From the NCBI GenBank assembly GCA_963692955.1, contig OY843587.1:1178001-1242000 (forward strand): DNA of 64,000 nt, read 5' to 3'. Shown piece by piece: positions 51,853 to 60,488 of the stretch. Below the pieces are notes generated by a model. The model did not search any database and had not been told where the DNA came from. It saw nothing but the letters and a program-made list of their open reading frames with translations. A program made the position numbers and the translations under genes. The first letter of the stretch is position 1, and each line of letters starts with the position of its first letter. Source of the stretch: UBA5158 sp963692955 (GTDB taxonomy: Bacteria; Pseudomonadota; Gammaproteobacteria; DSM-16500).

Positions 51853-54800
51853 ATGCAAACTAATAAATGGTTGCTCAGTCTAGTTATAGCGATGATTGCG
51901 ACAAACGTTTATGCTCTGCCAGAAGTTTCTCCTACCACCGCTCCTGATGGCGCCAACATCCATCCGGTCGCTCCCAATGCTACTCACATGCACATTGAAC
52001 AAACGGCCCCCAACGCAGTGGTGAATTGGCAACGTTTTAATGTCGCTGCGAATGAATCGGTGCATTTCCAACAACCTTCCGCGAATTCTATTATTCTTAA
52101 CCGTGTCGATGCGCGCCAAGGTGCATCGACCATCGCCGGACACATTTCGGCGAATGGCCGCGTCATCATTAGTAACGCGGCGGGTATTCACTTTACGCCA
52201 ACTTCTAGAGTCGACGTTGCCGGCTTAATCGCGACGACCGCGAATATTACCAATGAAAATTTCAAAAAAGGAAAATACATTTTTGAAGATAAATCAAACC
52301 TAGACGGTAAAGTTATCAACGAAGGGATTATTTCTATCAACGCGAAGGAGCATGGCTTCGCCGCGCTGGTCGCGCCGCACGTCGCTAACAAAGGTGTAAT
52401 AACCGCTAGCTTAGGTAAAATCGCGATGTATTCGACCGATAAATTCGTCATGAATTTCAGCGGCAATCATTTAATTAACTTTGAAGTGCCGGATCGAATC
52501 GTGCGTGATGTCGTGATGCAAGGCGATGTCATTGCTAACGTCGTGACGTTTAATCACACGCATGCGAATGAAGTGTTAGACCATGTGATGAATGTGCCCG
52601 CGCATCAAGTCGCGCGTTCTGTGAGCCAACGCAATGGCGTTATCATTCTGTCCGCACAGCCCAATGCCGACGTGCATGTATCTGAACAACAAGGCCGTGT
52701 GACGGTGGAATTGCGCCGCGCTGTGATGGCCGAACAACAAGTCGTTCGCAATAATATGTCGTCAGCTTATTTATTCGATAACTATTTGAATCGTCCGTTT
52801 CCTGCCTATGCCGATGACGGCAGATTAAGTCGTGAATCGAATTATTTTACGGTTGAAGATGTAAATCCTCCGGCTCAACGCGAGCCCGCGCGCGGTGGTT
52901 TAGTGGCGCAATATTTAGAATTAGAAAGCCGTGGTTGGGCAACGGAATCTATTTCTTCAGATCATCATTCTGTTAACGGGGTTGCGGAGGTGGCGGACGT
53001 CGCTTCAGTCATTGTAGACGATGGTTTTGAGCTGGTGGATCACGCTCACTATCCGAATTTATATCCGGCGTTAACCGCAGAACGTTTAGCTCAGCATAAT
53101 TTAGACTCCGCAAGCGAACAGAAGTGGGATACTGAATCGGTTGTTTCAAATGGCCACGTGTCTTTTAATTCACAGGGTAATGATTCATTAAGTCCTTCCT
53201 CGGTTGTAGCTAACCGTGTGTTAGAGCGTTTGGATGCGGATTTTCAAAATCACGCGTATATCTCCGCTCATTTAGACCCCCCTATGGTCGCGTCTCTTTC
53301 TAATCGCAGCAGTGATGCGGATTGGGAAAGAGTTTCGTCACTAGGTAGTGAGACAAGTAATATTTCTTTCGCGTCTGATTTTTCATATGAAAATATACCT
53401 GCTCCTGTGAATGTTCAGGGTCGCACGATTGATTCCGAATGGGAGTCAGCTACTTCGAGTAGTATTGTTTCTATGCCCTCGATAATTAATGTCGCATCTG
53501 GTTCAGAGCAAGTACCGTATAGCCCCATTCCTTCGGACTGGGAATTAGTTAGCCGCAGCAACATTAGTGTGAGTCATGCTTCCGGCGGCTCTGATTCATC
53601 AATACAGGGGGATGTTTCTGCTGCTGAGTTTGTAGTTCCAAGCCCCATGGCTTCGGATTGGGAATTGGTTAGCGGCAGCAACAGTAGAGTGAGTGATACT
53701 TCCATCAGCTCTGGTTCGTCAGTGCATAGTGACGTATCAGCTCCTGAATTTGTGCTGCCAAGTCCGATGGCTTCGGATTGGGAAATGGTTAGCCGCAGTA
53801 GCAGTAGAGCGAGTGATGCTTCCATCAGCTCTGGTTCCTCCGTGAATAGTGAGATATCTGATGCTGAGTTTGTGCGTCCAAGCCCGATTTCATCGGATTG
53901 GGAAATGGTTAGCCGCAACGCTAGCAGGGCTAGTGATATATCCTCAATTTCTTCTTCATCACTAAGCAGTTCTTGGAGCGCTGTGTCTTCCTCTGCAAAT
54001 TCAGTAGCGTCGGTCAGTTCCGCGTCGGATTGGGAACTGATCGGCCGCAGTGATAGCAGAGCTAGTGATAGATCCTCAATTTCTTCTTCATCACTAAGCA
54101 GTTCTTGGAGCGCTGTGTCTTCCCCTGCAAGTTCAGTAGCGTCGGTCAGTTCCGCGTCGGATTGGGAAGTGATTGGCCGCAGTGATAGCAGAGCTAGTGA
54201 TATATCCTCACTCTCTTCATCATCACTAAGCAGTTCTTGGAGTGCTGTATCTTCATCTTCGAATTCAGCATCATCGGTTAGTTCTGCGAGTGAAGCTCCG
54301 TCCATGCATCTGGCTTTCAGGTTCAACAGCGCGGATCGCGATATCATCGTGCCTAACGATGTTGAGGCAGATTTACATTTAGCATTTAGGTTCGACCCTA
54401 ATTTAGCTAGAGACATTGTTCCTATTAATAACGATCATAACTTACGTTGGTCATTTAGATTTAATGATGAGGCGCGAGTTGCGCAGCAGCCAGTCGCCGT
54501 CATGGATGCGAATGGAATTATTCGCGTGCAGCCGCAACGCGCTAGTGCAGAGCCAAATGCTAATCAGGTAAATTTTCGCTTAAGATTTGTAGACGCTAAT
54601 AATGCTGTGCCCAATAGCGTGCAAGTCCCTAACAGCGTGGCGTCGAATGTGGTGCAAGCGCCAGGCGGTGCGGCCGTTGCTAACAATCCGCAAAATTTAC
54701 ACCTTAATTTAAGATTTGCTGATGGTCAGCCGGTTGAAGTTCAACAGCCAGTGAATAATATTGTGCCGCGCGTTGCAGAACCAGATGCCGAGCCAAATCC

Positions 54801-55200
54801 TGAGCCAAATCCTGGGCCTTATTTACCGTGGATATTTAGATTCGATGACAACGTACCTCCACAAGAACCAGTTGATCTACCCGTCATCTATAGACCTGAC
54901 CCGGTAAATCACGCGCCGGTATTGCAAAAGCCGGTAAAAAACCCGATAGAACCTTCTATTATTACTGGCCAGCCACAAGCGCCGCAAACTCCTTTTGCCA
55001 GCGCGCCGGTAAGTAGTGACCTCAACACGCCTAACAAAATATTCATTCAATGTGGCGCGATGAAGTACGTTAACACGGCGCAAGGTTGGGAATTACGTTG
55101 TCATGAAGATTTTGATTTGAAGCCGGTGAAAGACGTGCAGGATTTAATTACCTATCCGTCGGATAAACCTGGCGCGTCAGCAGTGGATATTGAAGTTTAA
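51853..55200 (+). CDS. TPS-domain (haemagglutinin-like) repeat protein
   Basis: 1115 residues. Signal peptide about 1-22 (ending VYA). Residues about 25-215 are the two-partner-secretion (filamentous haemagglutinin N-terminal) domain: NWQRFNVAANESVHFQQPSA, ILNRVDARQGASTIAGHISA, VIISNAAGIHFTP and later GVITASLGKIAMYS. In TPS systems this domain is recognised by a TpsB transporter; none lies in this window. The usual long beta-helix is missing. Instead come a variable region with recurring W-E/D-x-x-S motifs (about 355-555), Ser-rich tandem repeats (557-813), and a region with six L/V-x-x-x-F/L-RF motifs (about 815-1000). The last 50 residues have two Cys. Probably surface-displayed or secreted; function unknown. 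Confidence 0.8.
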   Translation: MQTNKWLLSLVIAMIATNVYALPEVSPTTAPDGANIHPVAPNATHMHIEQTAPNAVVNWQRFNVAANESVHFQQPSANSIILNRVDARQGASTIAGHISANGRVIISNAAGIHFTPTSRVDVAGLIATTANITNENFKKGKYIFEDKSNLDGKVINEGIISINAKEHGFAALVAPHVANKGVITASLGKIAMYSTDKFVMNFSGNHLINFEVPDRIVRDVVMQGDVIANVVTFNHTHANEVLDHVMNVPAHQVARSVSQRNGVIILSAQPNADVHVSEQQGRVTVELRRAVMAEQQVVRNNMSSAYLFDNYLNRPFPAYADDGRLSRESNYFTVEDVNPPAQREPARGGLVAQYLELESRGWATESISSDHHSVNGVAEVADVASVIVDDGFELVDHAHYPNLYPALTAERLAQHNLDSASEQKWDTESVVSNGHVSFNSQGNDSLSPSSVVANRVLERLDADFQNHAYISAHLDPPMVASLSNRSSDADWERVSSLGSETSNISFASDFSYENIPAPVNVQGRTIDSEWESATSSSIVSMPSIINVASGSEQVPYSPIPSDWELVSRSNISVSHASGGSDSSIQGDVSAAEFVVPSPMASDWELVSGSNSRVSDTSISSGSSVHSDVSAPEFVLPSPMASDWEMVSRSSSRASDASISSGSSVNSEISDAEFVRPSPISSDWEMVSRNASRASDISSISSSSLSSSWSAVSSSANSVASVSSASDWELIGRSDSRASDRSSISSSSLSSSWSAVSSPASSVASVSSASDWEVIGRSDSRASDISSLSSSSLSSSWSAVSSSSNSASSVSSASEAPSMHLAFRFNSADRDIIVPNDVEADLHLAFRFDPNLARDIVPINNDHNLRWSFRFNDEARVAQQPVAVMDANGIIRVQPQRASAEPNANQVNFRLRFVDANNAVPNSVQVPNSVASNVVQAPGGAAVANNPQNLHLNLRFADGQPVEVQQPVNNIVPRVAEPDAEPNPEPNPGPYLPWIFRFDDNVPPQEPVDLPVIYRPDPVNHAPVLQKPVKNPIEPSIITGQPQAPQTPFASAPVSSDLNTPNKIFIQCGAMKYVNTAQGWELRCHEDFDLKPVKDVQDLITYPSDKPGASAVDIEV
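53521..54000 (+). repeat. Four tandem 120-nt coding repeats
   Basis: Units begin at 53521, 53641, 53761 and 53881, each opening with an AGCCC- or AGTCC-type start and TCGGAYTGGGAA about 12 nt later. The period is exactly 120 nt (40 residues, SPxxSDWExVSRxxSxxSD...). The fourth unit passes into the 132-nt repeats after about 50 nt. Confidence 0.85.
53929..54290 (+). repeat. Three tandem 132-nt coding repeats
   Basis: Units start at 53929, 54061 and 54193 with a 44-residue period (ASD-x-SS-I/L-SSSSLSSSWSAVSS, then SxxSVSSASDWE). The first two are nearly identical at the nucleotide level, suggesting recent duplication or gene conversion; the third is incomplete and ends at about 54290. Confidence 0.85.
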
Positions 55201-56816
55201 CCTTTAAATCCAGAGGAAATCGGATAGCGTCGATCACGCCCAAACGCGGTGTGATTGATGCGGGTCCCGACCGCGGCTTGACGGCGTTTGTACTCACTCA
55301 CGCGAATCGAGTTCACTATCTTCGTCACTGTCTCAGTGTCATAACCATGCGCGATTATTTCTTCTATGCCCCAACCTTGATTGAGATACAACGATAAGAT
55401 GAGATCTAATTCAGGATAGGGTGGCAGGGTGTCTTGATCAGTTTGATCGAAGGCTAATTCAGCGCTAGGCGCGCGTTCTAAAATACGCACGGGTATATCG
55501 TCAGAAATAGTGTTGCGATATTTTGATAAGCGATACACCATCGTTTTCGGCACATCTTTTAATACGGCAAAACCACCCGCCATATCGCCATATAAAGTGG
55601 CATAACCTACCGCCATTTCACTGCGGTTGCCCGTGGTCAAAACGATATCGCCGCTGCTGTTAGACAATGCCATAATGATCACGCCGCGGCAACGCGCTTG
55701 AATGTTTTGGTCGGCAACGGGGGGAACTTCCGGCAATACGGAGGATAAATTTTCGATAAAATCCGCATAGAGTTTGTCGATAGAAATCACGTCGTAACGC
55801 ACGCCGAAATTTTTCGCGATAAGTTCCGCGTCAGCTAAACTGATTTGCGCAGTGTAGCGCGATGGCATCATCACCGTGCGCACATTTTCTTTGCCTAACG
55901 CGTCGACCGCGATCGCTAATACTAACGCGGAATCGATGCCGCCGGACAAGCCGATCAACGCGCCGGTAAAATGATTTTTTTTCACATAATCGCGCACGCC
56001 CAGGACCAGCGCTTGATAAATTTTTTCTTCTAACGACGGTAGGGTATGCGGCGTATGTTGCACTTGAATATCGGTATTCATTAATTCGAATTCGGCGCAA
56101 AACAATTGTTCTTTAAAAAAATCACCTTGCAGCGCCACCAGCCCTTGTTTGTCTAACACCATCGAGCCGCCGTCAAAAATCAAATCGTCTTGACCGCCGA
56201 CGCAATTCACATACACGATCGCGACATTGTTCGCGCGCGCGCGTTGCGCGATGGTTTTCACGCGTTGTTCTTGTTTATCGATTTCAAACGGCGACGCGTT
56301 CGGCGATAAAATGATGCGCGCGCCTTGCTTCGCCGCCGCTTGCGCGGGGCCGTCAAACCATAAGTCTTCACAAATACAAATGGCGACCGGAATATCTTTA
56401 ATCATGACGATGCCGCTGGATTGACCGCTGGTGAAATATCTTTTTTCGTCGAACACGCCGTAATTTGGTAAATGCTGTTTGGAATAGCGCGCGAGCAACC
56501 GGCCGTTATGCAGTACGGAACAAGTATTGAATAAACCGTCTTGGGTCGCGTAGGGATGGCCGATGACGCAGTGAATGTTTTTCACAGTGTTTTGTAAAGT
56601 TAACACCGCTTGGTTAGAGGCGTCGATAAAAGAAGGTCTTAATAATAAATCTTCCGGCGGATAACCGGTGATACTCAATTCTGGAAAAACGATCACGTCC
56701 GCGTTTAATTCATCGCGCGCTTGTTCCGCGGCTTGAATATGTTTTTCCAAATTGCCGGCGATGTCGCCAACAAAAAAATCCATTTGCGCGAGCGCTACAC
56801 GTAACTTTTTTGTCAT
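55197..56816 (-). CDS. nadE: Glutamine-dependent NAD+ synthetase
   Basis: 539 residues in two domains. The N-terminal nitrilase-type glutaminase has the triad Glu46, Lys113 and Cys149 (CICEDLW). The C-terminal NAD synthetase has the PP-loop LSGGIDSAL at about 290-298. It amidates nicotinic-acid adenine dinucleotide to NAD+, using ammonia channelled from glutamine. It overlaps the convergent TPS-domain gene by 4 bp and is 8 bp downstream of ygfZ. pncA, 2.4 kb away, supplies nicotinate to the same pathway. Confidence 0.96.
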   Translation of the reverse strand: MTKKLRVALAQMDFFVGDIAGNLEKHIQAAEQARDELNADVIVFPELSITGYPPEDLLLRPSFIDASNQAVLTLQNTVKNIHCVIGHPYATQDGLFNTCSVLHNGRLLARYSKQHLPNYGVFDEKRYFTSGQSSGIVMIKDIPVAICICEDLWFDGPAQAAAKQGARIILSPNASPFEIDKQEQRVKTIAQRARANNVAIVYVNCVGGQDDLIFDGGSMVLDKQGLVALQGDFFKEQLFCAEFELMNTDIQVQHTPHTLPSLEEKIYQALVLGVRDYVKKNHFTGALIGLSGGIDSALVLAIAVDALGKENVRTVMMPSRYTAQISLADAELIAKNFGVRYDVISIDKLYADFIENLSSVLPEVPPVADQNIQARCRGVIIMALSNSSGDIVLTTGNRSEMAVGYATLYGDMAGGFAVLKDVPKTMVYRLSKYRNTISDDIPVRILERAPSAELAFDQTDQDTLPPYPELDLILSLYLNQGWGIEEIIAHGYDTETVTKIVNSIRVSEYKRRQAAVGTRINHTAFGRDRRYPISSGFKG

Positions 56817-56824
56817 AAGGCAAC

Positions 56825-57748
56825 CTATGCCGGAATCAGTTCAATAGGAACTATTTTAGCAAAATCCGCGAACAACTGCTTGGCTTCGATGGCATTTTTA
56901 TCCGCTATAAAAAGGATTTGATAGCGGTCATCACGATCAAGACAACTATCGACGATCACACCGGCACGGCCCATTTCATCATAAATATCTTCGCCCAGGG
57001 TTGGTTTGACGGCGGTATAGCCGCGGAATAAGTGTTTTTTCAATTGACCGCGATAATGCATGCGCGCCACGATTTCTTGGCCGGTGTAACAGCCTTTATT
57101 AAAACTCACGCCGTTGAGGGCCGGTAAGTTGAGTTCATGCGGGAGAAACTTACCCACGGTGGCGGCGGCTAAGTCAGGGATGCCCGCGCTGATATTTAAG
57201 TATTTCCAGGTATTTTCTGCAATTTCTGTTGTTTCAGCGAATCCAGACAGGGCAGCGGGAGTGCCGATTAATTCATAATGGGGGATTTCACCAGGTAACT
57301 TAATCATTAATATATCTTCGCTTAGCACACCGCTATCGACACCTTGCGGCACGCTGCCAAAACGTTTCAATAATTCTGCTTCACAAGCGTTGCCGCTGTA
57401 GCTTAAGCGGGTTAAATGCTGGCTGTCACCACTCAATTTAACTTTAAAAAACACGGCATATTTTTTCAAAGCGGCAATCGTATCGGCAACAATTTCCGCG
57501 GGCATTTGTAGGTAATACTCGTCATGAAACTGAAATACTCGGAACATGCTAAGCATGCGGCCTTGCGGAGTGCAATATGCCCCTAGGCGAGATTCAGTGG
57601 ATGAAATATCATCTAAATTGCAGGTCAATTGTCCCTGCAGCAGTGCCTTTGCCCCAGTTCCTGCCACTCGCAATAAACCTAAATGTGCCAAATTAATTAC
57701 ATTGGCATCTCTTTGATTTTCTTGAATTTTTTCAGATTGAGACAACAT
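56825..57748 (-). CDS. ygfZ: Folate-binding Fe-S assembly protein YgfZ
   Basis: 307 residues of the GcvT-like YgfZ/IBA57 family. The signature KGCYTGQEIVARMHYRGQ lies at about 228-245, with its conserved Cys. YgfZ uses tetrahydrofolate and helps build or repair some Fe-S clusters. Ribonucleotide reductase does not need it, but serine dehydratase and many others with [4Fe-4S] might. It precedes nadE with 8 bp between and they are probably co-transcribed. Confidence 0.93.
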   Translation of the reverse strand: MLSQSEKIQENQRDANVINLAHLGLLRVAGTGAKALLQGQLTCNLDDISSTESRLGAYCTPQGRMLSMFRVFQFHDEYYLQMPAEIVADTIAALKKYAVFFKVKLSGDSQHLTRLSYSGNACEAELLKRFGSVPQGVDSGVLSEDILMIKLPGEIPHYELIGTPAALSGFAETTEIAENTWKYLNISAGIPDLAAATVGKFLPHELNLPALNGVSFNKGCYTGQEIVARMHYRGQLKKHLFRGYTAVKPTLGEDIYDEMGRAGVIVDSCLDRDDRYQILFIADKNAIEAKQLFADFAKIVPIELIPA

Positions 57749-57868
57749 ATAAAGCTCATAAATAGATCATAATGATTAGAAAAATTGCTCTACGTGGAAC
57801 ATTCTTGTCAGGATCGTGCATATATTAACATTTCTCTAACTGTTTGAATATATATATATTTACCATCT

Positions 57869-57910
57869 CTTAAGCTATTTAACACTTTCTTAAGCAGTAT
57901 TCTTTATAAT
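57869..57910 (+). promoter_or_regulatory. PmrA-box-like promoter for six-Cys membrane protein
   Basis: TTTAA at 57878-57882 and CTTAA at 57889-57893 are 11 bp apart. A perfect TATAAT at 57905-57910 follows 11 nt after the second TTAA and 32 nt before the ATG at 57943. An additional CTTAAG is at 57869-57874, nine bases before the first half-site. Confidence 0.6.
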
Positions 57911-57942
57911 GTATAGATTATTCTCACTCATAGCGGCCAACC

Positions 57943-59097
57943 ATGTCAGGTTCCAGAATTCAGATTGCAGAAGATGATGAGTTAAAAGTTCCACTTTTGA
58001 AGTTGGATACAGAGACATCAATCATTGCAGCCAGAAAGAGACAAGAGGAGCTTGTGCTGCAAGCCGCTGCGCAGAGGATTAAAGCCTTAGAAAAAATTAT
58101 TTTTCAAATGAGTTCTTTCTTACAATACCAATCAGCCAATATATTAAAAGCCACACGTCGCATCTATGCGTTTTTATTATTTCTAATCAGCGCCATGATT
58201 ATCGGTGATGTGTTCGCTTTTCGAAATGCGGATGCAGCTGATCGAGAGTATTACGATCTCAATGAACAAGCGATACTTTTTCAAAACCAAAGAATTGAAG
58301 ATTTTTTTGCAAGTAACGTACCTAATTCTACAGTGAGTTGTGGATCACTTTATAATGGCACGCTCAATCAATATATAAATGGTGTGGGTTATTCCCTAGC
58401 TTATTCATTGGATCAACGCTGTGGTGATTTGCATGACTGGTGGATGGATAATTACAGTTCCGACTATTTTGGCGGTAAAACCTGTACTGACATGCCAACT
58501 GATATGCTTTGCAAAACTTTACTATTTTGTAGCGATCTAGTTGAAAATGTTTGTGCGGATTATGCTGATATTCCCGATAATTATGTTTTACCTATAATCT
58601 TAGCGATGCTGACGGGCGCGATCGGTACGTTAGCAATTACTGCTGCACTCTTCAAAGATAAAACCAAGGATTTTGTTAAAAATAACTTAACCAACATAAG
58701 TTCTAAAGAGCTAGATTTCGCGTATAATATTCTGACATCGAATGATCGTGACAGTGAAGATCCTGCTGTTCTTTTAAAAGCAGCAGATAAAGATCTTATC
58801 GCTACTGTGAATAGTGAAGCAGGAAAAAAATTATCGCGTCTCGCGTTCTTAACCGGGCTAATGACTGATTCTCATCTACAAGTATTAAGAAAGAGTCCGA
58901 TTGCTGACTATGAAATGTTACGTGAAATATTTGCTTACGCCGGTATTTTGTCGACGGCGCAACAAAGAGAAGAACGTATAGCTGATAGACGGCGAGATTA
59001 TCAGCTCCGTTATAACTCTATATTTCGTCAGCCTAGACCTATGCAACTCGCTATCACCGTCGACCATAGCTATACGCCGCCTGAGTTTAAACCCTAG
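57943..59097 (+). CDS. Unknown two-TM protein with six-Cys loop
   Basis: 384 residues, family not recognised. Residues about 30-70 are helical and charged. Membrane segments lie at about 74-93 and 214-237. The loop between them has six Cys (133, 160, 181, 190, 196, 204), enough for three disulfides, and is acidic with several Trp and Tyr, as in an exported domain. The C-terminal 145 residues are charged and helical. The topology puts both ends on one side and the disulfide loop on the other (periplasm or host lumen). The PmrA-box-like promoter groups it with the other candidate effectors. Confidence 0.7.
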   Translation: MSGSRIQIAEDDELKVPLLKLDTETSIIAARKRQEELVLQAAAQRIKALEKIIFQMSSFLQYQSANILKATRRIYAFLLFLISAMIIGDVFAFRNADAADREYYDLNEQAILFQNQRIEDFFASNVPNSTVSCGSLYNGTLNQYINGVGYSLAYSLDQRCGDLHDWWMDNYSSDYFGGKTCTDMPTDMLCKTLLFCSDLVENVCADYADIPDNYVLPIILAMLTGAIGTLAITAALFKDKTKDFVKNNLTNISSKELDFAYNILTSNDRDSEDPAVLLKAADKDLIATVNSEAGKKLSRLAFLTGLMTDSHLQVLRKSPIADYEMLREIFAYAGILSTAQQREERIADRRRDYQLRYNSIFRQPRPMQLAITVDHSYTPPEFKP

Positions 59098-59155
59098 GGC
59101 AACTCTGATATAATCCGCGGCAAAAGTGTCATAACACTGTAAAAAAGAGGCTAAA

Positions 59156-59803
59156 ATGACAGTAATAAACGCATTAATCTTAGTGGATATTCAAAAAGAT
59201 TTTTGTCCTGGCGGCAGTCTAGCGGTGCCGGCTGGCGATGAAGTCGTGCCATTGGCAAATGAACTACAAGAACATTTTGATTATGTCATCGCGACCCAAG
59301 ATTGGCACCCTAGCGATCACGTTAGTTTCGCGGACAATCATCCGGGCGCGAAAGTTGGCGAAGTGATCGATGTGCATGGCTTGCCGCAAATTATGTGGCC
59401 GCGGCATTGTGTGCAAGATAGCGCGGGCGCGGAATTTCATCCTGACTTAGATACTATCGTCGATAAAGTTATTCATAAAGGCGCGGATAAAACCGTCGAT
59501 AGTTACAGCGCTTTTTTTGATAACGAACACCAGCGCGCGACAGGCCTTGCGGATTACTTAACGGAAAATGGCATCACAGATATTTTCATTATCGGTCTAG
59601 CAACCGATTACTGCGTGAAATACACCTGTATCGACGCCATCGCGTTGGGTTTTAAAACGTACGTCATCATCGACGCTTGCCGCGGTATTGATTTAAATCC
59701 CGGCGACGTGCAGGCTGCTATCGATAATATGAAAGCCCTAGGCGTTAAAATCATTACTTCAAAAACCATCTTTGATTTCGCCAACCAACTAAAAGCTGTT
59801 TAG
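59156..59803 (+). CDS. pncA: Nicotinamidase
   Basis: 215 residues. Asp11 (LVDIQKDF) and the active-site Cys in GLATDYCVKYT form the triad with a Lys. The metal-binding Asp and His residues lie in TQDWHPSDHVSF. It hydrolyses nicotinamide to nicotinate for NAD salvage, ending at NadE. Family relatives are isochorismatases, but GGSLAVP and the metal site fit PncA. It overlaps the convergent gene by 4 bp. Confidence 0.95.
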   Translation: MTVINALILVDIQKDFCPGGSLAVPAGDEVVPLANELQEHFDYVIATQDWHPSDHVSFADNHPGAKVGEVIDVHGLPQIMWPRHCVQDSAGAEFHPDLDTIVDKVIHKGADKTVDSYSAFFDNEHQRATGLADYLTENGITDIFIIGLATDYCVKYTCIDAIALGFKTYVIIDACRGIDLNPGDVQAAIDNMKALGVKIITSKTIFDFANQLKAV

Positions 59804-60468
59804 ATAAATCGTGCCATCTGAAGATGCGCATCAGGATCAGATAATGGCTTTGCCTCAGGGGAATCGACTTTCTCTTTTTTCTTGTTGCCGAAAAGTGTTT
59901 TCACGGCGTAATGCATCGGGGTTGATTTCATCAGCCCTCTTAACACTAAGCCAACGCAAATGAGCAGTAACAAATTCGGAATAGTTAATAGAGATAAATA
60001 ACTGTTACCTGCAAGCTGTTGCGCAGGCGCGATAGGTTGCACAGGCGCGAAAGTATTATTAGGCGCGGGATTTTCAATGGGCGGCAACGCTGGAGCCGCC
60101 GGAAAAAAATCATCTATATCTGTACCAGTTGTCACCTTATCTTGATTTTGGTATAACGCTGTTTTAATTTTATTAATCTTCGGCAAAGTAACGGCTTTAA
60201 TGCGTTCACCCATTAGTTGAATGTTGCGCGAAGCCGCCTTAAATTTTTCAAAAATTTTAAATTCATAACGCTCAGTTTCATTCAAAGTATTATAATAATC
60301 ACTCAGCGTTTCAAACGCATTTAAAACGTGCTCGAACGCATCATACACACCGAAATTAGCAATTTCTCGATATTCAGTCGCGTTTAATGCCAGGTTAACG
60401 CGCCGATTGAAATTCTCTATTTCGTTAGCTAATCGTATGTATAATTCATCAAATGTCAGCGGCACCAT
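59800..60468 (-). CDS. Unknown protein with one C-terminal membrane segment
   Basis: 222 residues from the ATG at 60468, preceded by GAGAG at seven bases; the frame is open 12 codons further into the phosphatase gene. Residues about 1-110 are helical and charged, 120-155 are Pro/Ala-rich and disordered, and one hydrophobic segment (LLTIPNLLLLICVGLVLRGL) lies at about 160-180 before a basic tail. It lies 20 bp after the phosphatase gene on the same strand, so it is probably the last gene of ubiG-phosphatase. Not recognised. Confidence 0.65.
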   Translation of the reverse strand: MVPLTFDELYIRLANEIENFNRRVNLALNATEYREIANFGVYDAFEHVLNAFETLSDYYNTLNETERYEFKIFEKFKAASRNIQLMGERIKAVTLPKINKIKTALYQNQDKVTTGTDIDDFFPAAPALPPIENPAPNNTFAPVQPIAPAQQLAGNSYLSLLTIPNLLLLICVGLVLRGLMKSTPMHYAVKTLFGNKKKEKVDSPEAKPLSDPDAHLQMARFI

Positions 60469-60488
60469 AACGTTACTCTCATAATAAA

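Noticed and set aside
53521..54290. Regular repeats considered as a CRISPR array
   Set aside because: Units are 120 and 132 nt with no unique spacers and are in-frame coding repeats.
53574..54416. 280-codon open frame antisense to the Ser-rich repeats
   Set aside because: It is open only because the repeated Ser, Asp and Ala codons of the + strand rarely give stops in that frame. The + strand frame has a signal peptide, a TPS domain and continuous repeats.
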